Assembly (NCBI GenBank): GCA_021397845.1
Contig: CM038040.1
Location: 47,263,088 to 47,327,087 of the forward strand
Direction: 5' to 3'
DNA length: 64,000 nt
Source: Areca catechu
Lineage: Eukaryota; Streptophyta; Magnoliopsida; Arecales; Arecaceae
Both the position numbers and the translations under genes were made by a program. This document shows positions 1-12,639 of this stretch, piece after piece (position 1 is the first letter of the stretch; each line of letters begins with the position of its first letter). The notes below the pieces were generated by a model that had not been told where the DNA came from, searched no databases, and worked only from the letters and a program-made list of their open reading frames with translations.

Positions 1-1
1 T

Positions 2-1614
2 GCCCTGAGTAGGAAAATCCCGAGTAAGTTGGCAGCTTTAATTACTAATCAAAAGCACATCATAATGGATCTGGAAAGGTCAGAGATCGAGGTACGAATT
101 CATAATTCTGGGATGCAATTAGCAAATATTATGGTACAACCTATCCTGATTGACAAAATTAAATCAGCTCAGAAGGAAGATTTAGAGCTTCAAAATTAGA
201 GAGACAGTTAAGTCTGGTGTGCAATCTGAATTTACTATATATGAAGATGGTACCTTGAGATTTGGTAACAGATTATGTGTTCCTAAACTTCCATAATTAA
301 AGAATGAAATTATGGAAGAAGCACATAGTTCAGTATATACGATGCATCCGGGTAGTACAAAGATGTATCGAGATTTACGAGAAAACTTTTGGTGGTCTGG
401 TATGAAGAAAGATATAGCTCAGTATGTGGCTCAATGTTTGGTGTGTCAACAGGTAAAACTGAGCATCAAAGACCTGCTGGACCATTGCAGTCTCTTGCGA
501 TTCCTTAGTGAAAATGGGAGCACATTATCATGGACTTTGTGACAGGTTTACCCAAAACCCCTAAGGAAAATAATGCGATGTGGATGATTGTGGATCGACT
601 AACGAAGTCAGCTCATTTCTTATCTTTTCGTATCGAACTCTCTCTGGAAAAATTAGCAAACTTGTATATAGAACAAATTATGAGACTACATGGGATTCCA
701 ATTTCTATAGTATCGGATCGAGACAGTAGGTTTGTTTCACAATTTTGGAAGAGTCTTCATAAAGCATTGGGGACCAAATTAAGTTTTAGTACAACTTTTC
801 ATCCCCAAACCGATGGACAGTCTGAGCGAACCATCCAGATTCTGGAAGACATGTTGAGAGCTTGTGTTATGGACTTGGGTGGTGCTTGGGACTGTCATCT
901 ATCATTAATAGAATTTGCCTACAATAATAGTTATCAAGCCAGCATTCAAATGGCGCCTTTTGAGGCTTTATATGGTATGAAGTGTAGATCTCCTATCTGC
1001 TGGGATGATGTAGGAGAAAGAAAATTGTTAGGTCCATAAATAGTGCAACAAACAGTGGAGAAGGTACAAATGATCAGAGAACGTTTGCGTACTGCTCAAA
1101 GCTGAAAGAAAAGTTATGCTGATAAAAGGCGAAGAGAGCTGGAATTCAATGTTGGTGATCATGTTTTTTGAAAGTATCTCCCACAAAGGGTGTGATGAGA
1201 TTTGGTGTACGAGGAAAGTTGAGCTCGAGATTTGTGGGACCATTTGAGATTTTGGATAAGGTTGGTGATGTGGCCTACCGATTAGCGCTACCACCAGTTA
1301 TATCTGGAGTGCACAACGTGTTTCATGTATCTATGTTACGAAAATACATTTCTAATCCTAATCATGCAATAGATTATGTGCCTTTGCAACTTCAAGAGGA
1401 TTTGACCTATGAGGAGGTGCCTTTACGAATTGTCGATAGTAAGGAACAAGAATTGAGACACCGAATCATACCTTATGTGAAGGTGCACTGGAGCAATCAC
1501 AGTGAAAGATAAGCTACATGGGAACTTGAAGCAGAGATGCGAAAAATATCCACAGCTTTTCGAAATACCAGGTACGTAAATTTCGAGGACGAAATTTATT
1601 TTAACGGGGGAGAA
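2..1614 (+). pseudogene. Ty3/gypsy chromovirus pol remnant (integrase and chromodomain)
   Basis: This is the 3' part of a gypsy polyprotein, broken by several frameshifts and stops. Reading in changing frames, the order is: a linker after RNase H, the integrase zinc-binding module (His in AHSS and MHPGS, Cys in CLVC, 330-450), and the integrase core. The core (530-1039) shows the DDE pattern as D in MDFVTGLPKT, D in VSDRDSRF and E in DGQSERT. A C-terminal chromodomain-like stretch follows (about 1380-1540, with VHWSNH and, after an in-frame stop, ATWELEAEM). Stops or shifts occur near 195, 296, 457, 507, 1037, 1102 and 1166. The chromodomain and the long LTR that follows point to the Del/Tekay chromovirus group. 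The element is dead. Gag, protease and RT lie outside the window. Confidence 0.9.
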
Positions 1615-3529
1615 TGTAAACTATGGGCTTGGGCTGAAGTCGGCAGACCCAGCCGACTTCAACCCAAATGGAAAAAAAAGAAAAAGAAAAAGAAAAAGGC
1701 AGAGACGGGGAGAAGATCGAAAACAGGGGAGGGGAGATCTCCCTGGCTGGCCGGAGTTTTCGCCGGAAAACTCGGTGGGAGAACCGTGAGGGGAGTGGGA
1801 GTTGATCGGTGATGGGTTCTGGATGGATTGGGACTCGGTGGTAAAGTTTTACACGAAGAGGGGACTCTCATTTTTCTTTAAAAATTCCTCACCACCGCCC
1901 CTAGAACCACCATCACGCTTCTCTCCCTCTCCGACGAGCAACCGGAAGCTCCCCAACGCCGCCCGGTGAGTCCTTTCTTTTTATTTGCAATTTTGAGAGG
2001 ATTTTTGGTTATTTTTGGATTTTTCCATTTCGATTTGGTTTGGATTGTTCACCGTCGCCGTCGTCGTCGCCGCCGTCGTCGTCGTCGCCTGCTATCACCG
2101 GACCGTGGAGCCCCTGCAGCAACCACCCCATGGTTGCCGGTAGGTGGGGGGTGAGAGGCCGGGTCGACCGAAGAAGGAAATGGTTGAAGAAGAAAGCGCA
2201 GGGGCTGTTCGGGAGAAAGAAAAGAGAAGAGAAAGAAAGAAAAGAAAAGGGAAGAAAAAAAAAGGGGGGTTTCTGTACGGCCAGAAAAAAAAAAATAATA
2301 ATAATATATATATATATATATGATAGGAGGAGAGAGAAGAGGAGAGAGAAAGAGGAGAGAGAAGGAGGAGAGAGGAAGAGGAGAGAGAAGGAGAGAGAGA
2401 AAATCAGGAATTTTTTTAAGATTTGAGAAAAATTGAGAATTTAGCTTTAATTAAAATTATTTATTATGTAGAGAATCAGTCTCCTGAGCGGGGAAGGCGT
2501 CGCGCCGATTTCGGGTACGGAGTAATTTAGGTGTGGATAGTTAGTTTTGAGAGGTAAGGACTTCTAAACTTGATCACCCGTATTATTAATATATTTTACA
2601 TGACCTGATTTGATCTGAGCATAAATTAAATATTTTTCATGCATGGTAGTTTTCGGATAACATGATTTGATTTCCGGGTTACGGAACGAGTTTGTTGTTA
2701 ATGTTGTTTGCATTTGCCAAGTGATCGTGAAATATGTTTGATCGTGATATCGATTGTTGGAAAGTGACTATGTGAAAAGAAATGATAAAGTGTTAAGTGA
2801 ACTGGTGTTTGGACTAGCCATGCCACGGCGGTACCGTGGTTTCTCAGTGTGCCCGTCACAGGCTGGAGTGTGACAATTTGTGTGCCAGTCACAGGCTGGA
2901 GTGTGACAATAGTGTGCCCGTCACAGGCTGGAGTGTGACAACAGTGTGCCCATCACAGGCTGGAGTGTGACAATAGTGTGCCAGTCACAGGCTGGAGTGT
3001 GACCGTGGCTAGTCCAGAACCTAAAGATAATGGTTAAATAATTGGAAATTCTAAAAGAAACAAATATAAAAATCCCAAAGTTTTTGGTTAAACATGAAAT
3101 CTGAATTGTTTGATTTCGTCACATGTTATGCTAATGTTTTGTTGTTTTCATATACATGTATATTATTATTGGTGATCATTTGGAACCCTTACTGGGCTAT
3201 GTAGCTCACTCCCTATCATTTGTTTTCTTTCAGAGAACCAGGATACTTAAAGAGGATTTGGGCTGGGCGTGAGACGGAGCTTCTTAATTGTTGAGCTAGT
3301 TAGTTAGTTAGTTTCGGTTACTGATGTTGTGATTCAGTAGACCATTTAATGACATCGATTTAAATACTGAATTGTACATTTGTTATTGGTTTGTTTTATA
3401 TAATATTAATTTAACTCGGATATGTTTGAATTGTTGTGTACCTAGGCCTTGCATAATCTCTAGGGTAAAACCTAGGATTTGTGCGGCCGGTCACGTAGCC
3501 GATTCCGGTACTGGATTCGGGGCATGACA
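1615..3529 (+). repeat. 3' LTR of the chromovirus
   Basis: The LTR starts with TGTAAAC directly after a polypurine tract (ACGGGGGAGAA, ending at 1614) and ends with GGGGCATGACA, so it has TG...CA ends. Its length of about 1.9 kb fits Del/Tekay elements. It holds low-complexity blocks: an A/G-rich tract near 1670-1700, a CGT/CGC triplet run near 2050-2090, a (TA)n tract near 2303-2321, and a GGAGAGA-rich stretch at 2327-2402. The 5' LTR is outside the window, so neither the target duplication nor LTR divergence can be read. Confidence 0.8.
2849..3003 (+). repeat. Five-copy 32-bp tandem repeat in the LTR, flanked by an inverted repeat
   Basis: Five copies of a unit beginning GTGCCCGTCACAGGCTGG lie head to tail with a period of about 32 bp and few differences. 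The array is bracketed by a 10-bp inverted repeat, GGACTAGCCA at 2811-2820 and TGGCTAGTCC at 3006-3015. Confidence 0.85.
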
Positions 3530-3659
3530 GCCAACTCTTCATCTATCGGATATACTGATTGAGTTGACGAGTTATGTCAACTATTTTTTGTTGGAGGCAT
3601 CGATTGAGTCGACTGGTCAGGCCTACTCATTATTTATCAGATAGATCATGATAGAAAAA

Positions 3660-4418
3660 GTAGAGAAGAAGAAAAGATCACTTCATTGATAATATTTGGG
3701 AAGAGTCTCTATATTCCAAGATTGGGCCATTTGGTAGCCATCCAGGCTTTCGTTCCGGTAAGTTCCGGGTCGTATTACTTCGATGATCCGATAAGGGCCT
3801 TCCCAATTAGGGACAAGTTTGCCTTGATCCGTAGGTCGAGACACTTCCGCCTTTTATGGCACTAGGTCTCTAGGTCGGAATGTTCTGGCCTTGACTCACA
3901 AGTCATAATATCATGTGACTCTTTGTCGGCATACCACCATTCTCAGCTGTGCGTAAAGTCTTGCGCCCTTAAGTAGATCTAGATCGGCTCTTCTTTGATT
4001 TGAGTTATTTGGCTCCTCAAAGTAGTCAATCCTTCTGTATCGGAGACCAATTTTCACTGGTATCATGGCTTCGCTTCTATAAGTTAAGTTAAACGGGGAC
4101 TCTCCTATTATGGATCAAGGAGTCATCCAATAAGTCCAAAGAACTGAATTAAGCTTGTCGGCCTAGAGTCCTTTTGCTTCATTTAGCCAGGTTTTCAAGC
4201 TATGAAAAATTGTCCGATTGGTCACCTCGGCTTCATCGTTGGCTTGAGGATATCCGAGAGACGTTAACTGATTGAGAATATGAGCACAGAAGTATTGAAC
4301 TTTTGGTTGTCAAGTCGATGCAAATTCTCCACTTGCTGTTTATTTTTTTTTCTCCATTACCTCGCTGGTGAGCCAATCTGGATAATGGACTTTTCTTATG
4401 AACCTTATAGGTCATCAT
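3660..4418 (-). pseudogene. Fused scraps of gypsy RT and integrase C-terminus
   Basis: At 4418-4233 the minus strand reads NSKWRICIDLT, which matches the RT finger motif (GKWRVCIDFTDLNKA in the family). The sequence then passes, with stops, into AMIPVKIGLRYRRIDYFEE and LDLLKGARLYAQLRMVV near 4060-3930, and LSLIGKALIGSSKYDPEL near 3820-3765. These belong to the tail of Tat-type integrase. About 1 to 1.5 kb of pol between them is missing. Confidence 0.7.
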
Positions 4419-4525
4419 CAGAGAAACTGATGATGTTGCACGTTCGAGGTTTCTTTAGAGCGTTGTCATCTCCGCAATATGGTCGGCGATGTAACATGCT
4501 GACCATGCCATCGGTGGGTCACTAA

Positions 4526-5868
4526 TTAGGAAGCTTCAACCATTAATAATCTACCTTGGGCAATCACTTCAGTTGGGCGATCTTGATTGTGGACATACTT
4601 TCCTAAGTACCCATGTTTAATCAGTCCTTCGATTTCGTCTTTCAATTGGATTAATTCTTCAGTAATGTGCCCATGGTCTCTATAGAACCGACAGTATTTG
4701 GCCTTGTAGTACAAGGTTGGAGGTGCTCGCATCGGTCGGGGCCTTTGGAAAAAACTCTCCATTAATATCTTCTCTCTTGGAAAAGATAAAGGAGTGTAAG
4801 TGTCATACTTGCTAGCTTGAGCCTTGCCGATCAAATTCTTCGACTTCAGGCTTTGCCGATGGATCGGCATGTCATTGACATCGGAAAGCAGTGATTCATT
4901 GCCTTTTGGATTTTTCTTCTTTGGAGATGGCTTTCTCTCTGCATGGCACCGACTTACAGCTTGTTCTTCATCTTGCACATACTTCTGTGCACGTGCTAAT
5001 AACTCAGAGTAGTTGATGGAAACTTCTTGTTCAGAGAAAAGATAAATCTGGATGACCGGAGCCCTTTCTTCATGGCCGACATGGTGACATGCTCGTTACG
5101 GTTGGGGATTTCTAGCATGGCAGAATTGAATCGGGCCACGTAGTCCCTCGGTGTTTCATCCTCCTATCGCTGAATGAAAAAAAGACTATCTGAATTACGT
5201 GACATCTTCTGGCTGATCCTGAAATAAGATACAAATAAATTTTCTAGCTGTTCAAAAGAATGGATAGTACCTGGTCGAAGACTCGAATACCACATCCTGG
5301 TGGATTTCTTGAGTGTGGCCGAAAATGCAAGACAATAGAAGGTATCAGTTGCCTCCTGGATCATCATATGAGCCTTGAAGCTATCCAAGTGATCGAATGG
5401 GTCGACCGTCCCATCATAGGATTCCATCTGGGGAATCTTGAAATATGACATAACTTTTTCTTCCATGATTTTCCAGGAAAAATATGGTCGCATATCATAA
5501 GCGGTCATCCCGTCTTCATTTTTATCTGATCATAGAGTTTGGTAACTTATAATTGCAATTTATGGAACTTCCTCTTAAAATGATTCCGCTTCGACTATCT
5601 TGGCTCCGCTGGGTGCTTCTTGGATTAGATTCGTTAGAGAAGACGGAATAAGATCTGGGGCATTTTCCTCTACTCTGGCCTTCTCCATGATCGCGAGGTC
5701 GGGAATTCCATCGCGTGGGGGAGTATCGGCTTGATGAATGGTGATGACGAGAATGGTGGCTTGGTCCTGGACGCCGGATCTCATGTATGAAAGAACGTCA
5801 ACCGCATCTGGAAGCAATGGAGCATTGTTGTCTGCTAACTGCCACTTCTTGAAGGTTTTGGACAGCAT
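4526..5868 (-). pseudogene. Tat-type gypsy gag remnant
   Basis: Three minus-strand frames make up one broken gag. The first (5868-5575) is an N-terminal spacer. The second (5508-5164) is the retrotransposon gag core: it has the Y-D-G-T-DP-DHL-F pattern followed by a W-Y-L motif, in YDGTVDPFDHLDSFKAHM and MWYSSLRPGTIHSFEQL. The third (4978-4526) is the C-terminal part, with CRFYRDHGHITEELIQLKDE and LIKHGYLGKYV, typical of plant Tat-lineage gag. The usual second zinc-knuckle Cys (EECIQLKDE) is replaced by Leu. Frameshifts separate the parts, so no functional capsid protein can be made. Confidence 0.85.
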
Positions 5869-6078
5869 CAGTCAAGACTTCCATCTTGTTTAGAAAAACA
5901 TCCAGTGGTTGTTGACCCAAGCTAGCAGCTAGGGCGGCGTTCTCATTGTCCGAAGGTGGATCATTCTTCTTAAATGATGTATGGTTCAGCAGAAAGGTTC
6001 TGTGCCCTTTCTTTTACCATCTTTTCTTTCAAGATTCTTTCTAAGAACTAATTATCTTCCCTACCTGGCATGACAATT

Positions 6079-6711
6079 TGTTATGGTCGAACCAGTGTGA
6101 TTCTGATGCACCATCCGGGCTCGCTTTACTGGGCTCCTTGTGAACCTACAAAACAAATCCACTAACCGGGGGATTCCAGTGGGGGACACTCCAATGCTTA
6201 AATTAGCAAGGATTCGGGTAAAACATATATAGAATCTCAAAAAAAAATGACTAAAGAATGAGATAGTATTTATGCTAGTTAGCTTACTCACCCTTTGGAG
6301 GCCCCCATTTGCCGGTATTTATAGGCTTGGGCCTTAACTGAATTCAGTTAGATGGGTTTTAGATAGTTAGTTCTGTTATGAACTAATACTTGTCTGTAAT
6401 AATGGTAATTGGTTATTTTGTTAGGATAACTATCTCATTTCTTGACGTCTTCATTTTTTCGATGATGGATCGACTTTGTACGTTGATCACTTTGTGAGTT
6501 GATTGCGCATTGATCGGCCTTGTAGGTTGATCGACTTTGCGTATTGATCGGCCTTATGCGCCGATCGATATCTATATGACAATCAGCCTCCTTGTGTCAA
6601 TCGACCTTTAAGCACCGATCAACTCTTAGGTGGCAGTCGGCCTTTATAAGTTAATCAGCTTTGAGGACTAATCTATCCCTTTATAAATTGATCCATTCCA
6701 TTTGTCCCAAC
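6079..6711 (-). repeat. 5' LTR of the Tat-type element
   Basis: Read on the minus strand the LTR starts with TGTTGGGACAAATGG at 6711 and ends with CCATAACA at 6079 (TG...CA, about 633 bp). A TATAAATA box lies at 6323-6316 on the same strand. The stretch around 6190-6330 resembles the LTR at 60709-62050: the block around CAATGCTTAA-TTAGCA and the TATTTATAGGC block occur in the same order in both. Confidence 0.65.
6316..6323 (-). promoter_or_regulatory. LTR TATA box
   Basis: TATAAATA on the minus strand, in a GC-richer context inside the 5' LTR. It is the likely core promoter of the decayed Tat element, and the same block occurs in the related LTR at 61576-61583. Confidence 0.5.
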
Positions 6712-8159
6712 AAACAGTATCTTGTATTTTTTCTTGCCACCAATTCTATTAAAGAAAAAAAACTAGCCTCGTATCAAGGTCAAATTAATTAATTCTTTAC
6801 CCAAAAAGTTATTAATTAATTAATTAAACTTTCGCAAGTGAAGGCACTAATTATAAGAGATTTTCATTTAGGATGAAGGCACTCATGGGTTCATTAAATT
6901 TTTCGAATCTCTATGAAACATGAACCAAAATCATATAGGACGGGCACCACGTTGCATCATATAGGATAATTCTTTGATTGCCAAGTCTACTTTCTTCTTT
7001 GTTCATCTTAAAAGAAAATTTAGAAATCAGGTAAGAATAAAATTTTATATAGTAACCAAGTCTATTAATTTTATAAATAAAAAATTAAAAAATTATCCAT
7101 AAAAAAAAAATCTATTGAAAGAGATTGTCCATATTTTTTCTTCCTTGAGCCTTTCTCATCTCCAAGCCCTTTTCTTTTCTTACAAAAATGAAAGCATCAA
7201 TTCCTCTTCATCGATCGATAAGATATTCTTCTTTCTTCCTGAACCTTCTTCTTCGTTCTTAAATTCTGCCATCGCTTAGCTCCTACCATCCATCTCCTCC
7301 ATGCTTCACCACCTCCATTTCCACTATCTCTTCTTGGGTGCATCCGTCTCTTGGCTCCCATACCATAATCCAGTGGCAAAATATTAATAGATTTATTATA
7401 TTTATAGCTATAATAAATTTATTATATTAAAATATTATATTAAATTTATACTATGTTAATATTAATATATATTAGTATTATATTAGTATAATATATTAGT
7501 ATGATCTAATATTAAATAATTTATATTTATATAAATATAATATTATTATTTATTTAAAATTTGGAAATAAAAATATATAGTCTTATATATATTAAGGGTA
7601 TAATGGATATTTTATACAGTTTTTCCAGAAAAATGGATATTCAATCAAACAAAAATTAATTTTTATAGTCAATCAAACATGCCAAAATCCTATTTCCAAG
7701 AAATAACTTCTGAAAAAAAAATTCACGAATCAAACGAGTCCATGGATGCACAAATAATACATGTCAAATACAATTAAAAATGTTGCACTCCCTATTTTTC
7801 TCTTACCAATGGATGCAATTATTTGATGTACAAACTTTACTAGTAATATATATTATCTTCGCTTGCAATGATTTTACCAACTTAACTAAAATTAAGCAAA
7901 TAGATAGTTGAGAATTTCATCATGATGATATTACTTAATAATTTAATCCAATGGTCCTTATTTTAAATTATTATAGATCGAACTAGATTATCTATTTAAT
8001 AAGGTGGTCAAATTTGAATATAATATTTTTAATTTATTTAATAAGTAAATTAGAATTCGGTAAATTTTTAAAATATTTAATTATTCTTGGTCAAACTCTA
8101 TATTTTATTTTTATTTATATTTTCAATCAAATAAAAGGTTTTAAAATTTTAAATCATCA

Positions 8160-8202
<43 letters not shown>

Positions 8203-11200
8203 TTATTATTATTATTTTGTTCTAATTAATAATTTTGTTTTCCCTGGCATTTCATGGAGGGTCCTACCAGTAAGTGGGAAAAAAAAAAAAAAAACAAAAA
8301 ACAAGAGAGAGAGAGATAGAGGATGGATGACGTATGGGTGTGCGAGTGAGGCATGAACGTAGTTAATAACAGGAGGTTCGTCGCTCCCTCAGTCCCTCCC
8401 CTCCACGCAGTGGCGCTCAGAGGCATTAATTGTGGGAAGTTGGGGGGGCCTCCTAGGAAAATTAAACGCCAGGAATAGGGCTCAGCCTCATTTAAGGCGG
8501 GAGGTTGAGGATTCTCAAGAGCCGGGAATCCCATTCACAACGCGCGCCCACTCCCATATGGTTTCCAGCTAGCTGAAACCGCGTTTGCCCTCAGCCAAAC
8601 CGGTGTTTTTTTTTTTTTTTTTTTTAAGCAAAACTGGGGGGGGGGAGGGGGAGAAGTTAGATCCGGGACATGATCACTCTCAGACACAATCCTCAATTCC
8701 AACCAAAATATGCTTATTAATGCTTATTTTTTTTTGCAGTCATTTTTCATTCAAAAAATGAGTATGTTATGTCCAAACCAAAACTTGAATTCCTGACAGC
8801 TCGTTGTGAGAAAAGTCTCATAACCAACTACATCCCTCATCAGTGATAAACCACTACTTTATTTCACTCAAATTACCTTGATAAACTAACTTGGTCTCTT
8901 TCTCTCTCCTTTTTTTTTTTTTTTTTTTGATAAACTAACTTGGCCTCTCTCTCTCTCTCTTTCTGTATTTTTCTTTTTTTTGGGACCAGAGAGACCCCTC
9001 TTAATTGTTTGTGGTGCATTTTCTGAGTCCTGATTTGTTGGTGAATGCAAGGTCTGCTTTTTAATTCAATGATAAATTGATCAATATCACAATTTTTTTT
9101 TTCTTTCCCTTTTTGTGTGTGTGTGTGTGTTTATGTATTTGGTTGGTACTAATGATTTCCTTCATCTTTTATCTCCCCTTCCGTTGGAATATTTTTATAA
9201 AAAAAACCCAAATAGAGGTCTTTTATTTTTATTCAAAATTAGATATGGTAATTCAATTGGGTTGGATCGTATATTGATTAGATCAAATACAAGTAGGGTC
9301 AAAAATTTATTAACAAAATTTGTTCTATTTATCAAACAAATAAAAATATCAACATGAACCCGACTTATTTATTAAATGCTTAAGATAATCCAACCCGATC
9401 CACATAATACATTTGTTAAACAAATCAAGTGAAGTTAAACAAGTTAAATATGTTAGATAGATTGAGTTAGATAGGTCAGAAACATGTCGAGCAGGTTTTA
9501 AATAAGTTTTAAATAGATTAGATGGATCAATCTAATTATATATTAAATAGGTCAAAATGGGTTAAACTGGATGAAGGTCTAATTATATATTAGTAAAGTT
9601 TATAGTTGCATATTCTATGTTGAATTTCTCAACTTAGAAGAGGTTACAACTTTTTCTAAGTAGCTATGGCTAATGAAAATGATCATGAAAAATTTTTTTT
9701 TTTCTAAATCTAGATATTGACTATATCAATTGTGTCTTTTATCATATAGTCTAATTCTTTGTAATAAAAGTCTTAGTCGAAGCAAATCTTTTACTTTGGT
9801 TGATTTGTTTTGAAATTCAAATATCACCCTAGAATCACGCCCATTAAAAGCAATTGATCCATTAGACTCATGAAAAGCTCTGTTTTGGCCTGGCATACAA
9901 AAATAGACAGTATTATGAGATAGTTGTTGACATTCAAAAGTCTCAGTTGGCGGCTAAGTGCTAGATATGGTGGATCTTCTTCTATTTTTTTTCTTTCCAA
10001 ACCTAGCTACTTAGAGTGACTTGACATTAGGGTAGTGAATCTCCTAGATCAATATCAAAATACAAGATAGAAGTCATATATATGATTTAAGATAATGCCA
10101 TTCTATTTTATTATTTTTACCTAAATAGTAATTTTTTAGGGAAACTCTCATGGGGCTTCACATCGAACACTCAAACAACAACTACAATAGCAACAACAAT
10201 TTTTTGAGAGCACCATAATAATATCACAGCATCTCTTGACCTTGTAATCATATGTAAGTAATTTAAAATGTTGTTTCGATTAGATTTTGTCAAATTATGT
10301 CTACCATAAAAATATAAAAGACCTTGGAATGGTGCACTTACCAAGACCTTGGATGGTAGCATCTCACTCATTTTGATGCTTTGATTGTAGTATACTCTTT
10401 GATTTGATAATAATTGTTGCTAATATACTATATATAAATCTTGACAGCAGTTATACAGTAGTTATTTCACTTGCAATTTGGTTCAATATATATATATACT
10501 ATTTACTAAATAACTAACTATTTTTGACATTATTCAAGATTAAAGTTTTTGTTTGAGAAAATGGCTCAAAAAATATACTAATTAGTTGAATGAGATTAAT
10601 TTTCTTTTCCATGCTACTTATTCCAACATTAAATTAACAACTGCAATTCATATATTGTTCAAATTTAGTATGAATTGATAGTTGATCCCTTCATTGACCA
10701 GAATATAACTTTTAGTCTTTGTTAACTAAGACTTTGACATCTGCCCCAAGTTTCAAACTTTCTTTAATTCCAAATTCTTGATGGCTATACACACTTACTG
10801 CCTATTTTGTAGTTACAGATAACTGTGCATACACGTAAATAAGTATGTACAAGGATAATATAAATGTGTGCAAAAACAATTTAACCATATAACATGCTTA
10901 CATATATATATATACACAATATAAGGATAATATAAATGTGTATGATGGCAATATAACCACGTACATAACATGCTTAGATATATACAATATAAGTACAAGC
11001 ATTTGTAAATACCATAAAATTATATGCAAGACTAAAATTAAATACTAGTGATAAATGCTATAGTCTGAGCCAAAAAAAAATAAAAAATGCCACAGCCCTC
11101 AACATGCGCCTATTTAACCATTTTAATATACTTAAAATTTTTTCCCTTAGCTTAGTCTACAGCATTTATTGTAGGCTTAATTTACCTAATAATATTTCCA

Positions 11201-12364
11201 AGAGACCCTGTTAGAGTCTAGTCAAAGAAATGACCAGATCTTAAATTTTCCTTAATTTTATTTGGTGTTTGGAGAGGAAGGGGTTGTAAAAGTGGCCGGG
11301 TAATTATCATGGTCAAAGTTAACGTTGCCGCACAAGGCCAACTTTATTTGAATCTTATCTACAAAATAACCTGGTTGCGATTATTAATTAACTTTATTAG
11401 AAGAAGAACATTTTGTTTATATATATATAGACAAACAGAATGATGTATTTAGTAACTAATTGATATATACTAGTTTCTGAAATTTATGAACAATGTTTAG
11501 TATCAACTAGATTTATACTCATGCAATGCACAAGTTATATGATCATCATTTTTTTTTTTCTATTTCATTACTATTTTTTTTGATTAATCTATAAAAAAAA
11601 ATAAAAGAAAGAAATAAAAAAATACGAAAGAGAAAAAAATTAGTAAATTTCAAAAAAATAAAATCATTTTTCTATTTTATATTTTAAATTTAAAGATTTA
11701 TTAGAAAAGAAATAAAAAAATACAAAAAGAAATAAATTGATAGATTTCAAGAAATAAATAAATTTAAATTTAAATGTCAAAATCATAGAAATATCGAGCG
11801 GAAAAAAGTTTACAAAGATCGTAGCACTTTAGTTATATGTAATAGATATAGATTGTGCTCAGGGCTCCAACATCTATTGCAACTCATACATGAAAAATTA
11901 AATTGTAATCATTCAAAGCATAATTAATTAAACTTTTGAATTAATAATGTGTCTCTTTAATTCTATATAAATGAACCACTTGTTCTTGCTTGCCCTTAGA
12001 AATTTAGAATGCAATCCAAATTATATCAAATGAAATTTTCTCACTTCCATCTTAGACGTGGTATCCAAATTTGTTTCTTTTGCCACAAAATATATATACT
12101 TGAAAACAATACTAACAAGTATAACAGGATGGAATGGAATATGAAAGTGCAGTCTTCTTTTTTTATGTAATTATTATCAGGAATCCGATGACAATTACCA
12201 CGATAGGGTAAATATATATGTACTTCAGTTGTATCCACACGCGTATATTTCCGTGTACACAGTTCGTATCTTTCATCAAGAACCATGTGAATGCTTCCTA
12301 AAGTGACAAAAAAAAAAAAAAAAAAGCTTCTCTAGCTACGACTTAGTATACATACCTCGGACGG
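6712..12364. other. AT-rich intergenic DNA upstream of the HD-ZIP gene
   Basis: I see no gene here. The stretch holds an (AAT)n microsatellite at 8158-8201, poly(A) at 8279-8294, poly(T) at 8607-8625, a G-rich run at 8636-8652, (GT)n at 9115-9130 and several TA runs. Around 9240-9590 the text is rich in GGGTTGGATC-like and GGTCAGA-like words. It may be an old copy of the hAT-like element type seen at 34971 and 60826, but I could not find clear ends. Confidence 0.6.
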
Positions 12365-12428
12365 AGTTTGGTAGCCGTCAACCCTTTCACCTATACCCAA
12401 CTTGTGGAAAATTTTAAAGCAAATCTCC

Positions 12429-12546
<118 letters not shown>

Positions 12547-12561
12547 ACCACCCTCTCTCAA

Positions 12562-12569
12562 TAAATGCA
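12562..12569 (+). promoter_or_regulatory. L1 box (TAAATGCA)
   Basis: This is a perfect match to the L1 box TAAATG(C/T)A, the site bound by HD-ZIP IV proteins of the PDF2/ATML1 group and found in promoters of epidermis-expressed genes, including ATML1 itself. It lies just after the CT tract and 566 bp before the start codon of an HD-ZIP IV gene of that clade. That fits autoregulation, which is an inference from position and family knowledge. Confidence 0.6.
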
Positions 12570-12639
12570 ATTGCACCCTCTCAATACGCAGTGCAATAAT
12601 TCCTCCTCACCACATCCTCTCCGCCTGCTCCCTTTCTCC

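Larger units (their letters stand above)
3530..6711 (-). mobile_element. Decayed, internally deleted Tat-type Ty3/gypsy element
   Basis: On the minus strand the order is LTR (6711-6079), leader, gag (5868-4526), a scrap of reverse transcriptase (about 4418-4233), then the C-terminal end of integrase (about 4160-3660). Most of RT, RNase H and the integrase core are missing, so this copy has a large internal deletion. Its 3' LTR is not seen: the sequence stops where the chromovirus LTR ends at 3529. This suggests the chromovirus inserted into it and that the rest lies left of the window. The lineage is inferred from gag and from the integrase tail. Confidence 0.75.

Noticed and set aside
2040..2426. 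128-codon frame in the chromovirus LTR
   Set aside because: Made of triplet and purine-rich low-complexity sequence inside an LTR.
8226..8534. 102-codon minus-strand frame
   Set aside because: Low-complexity start (poly-A and GA runs on the plus strand) and no family resemblance; there is no supporting splice or promoter signal.
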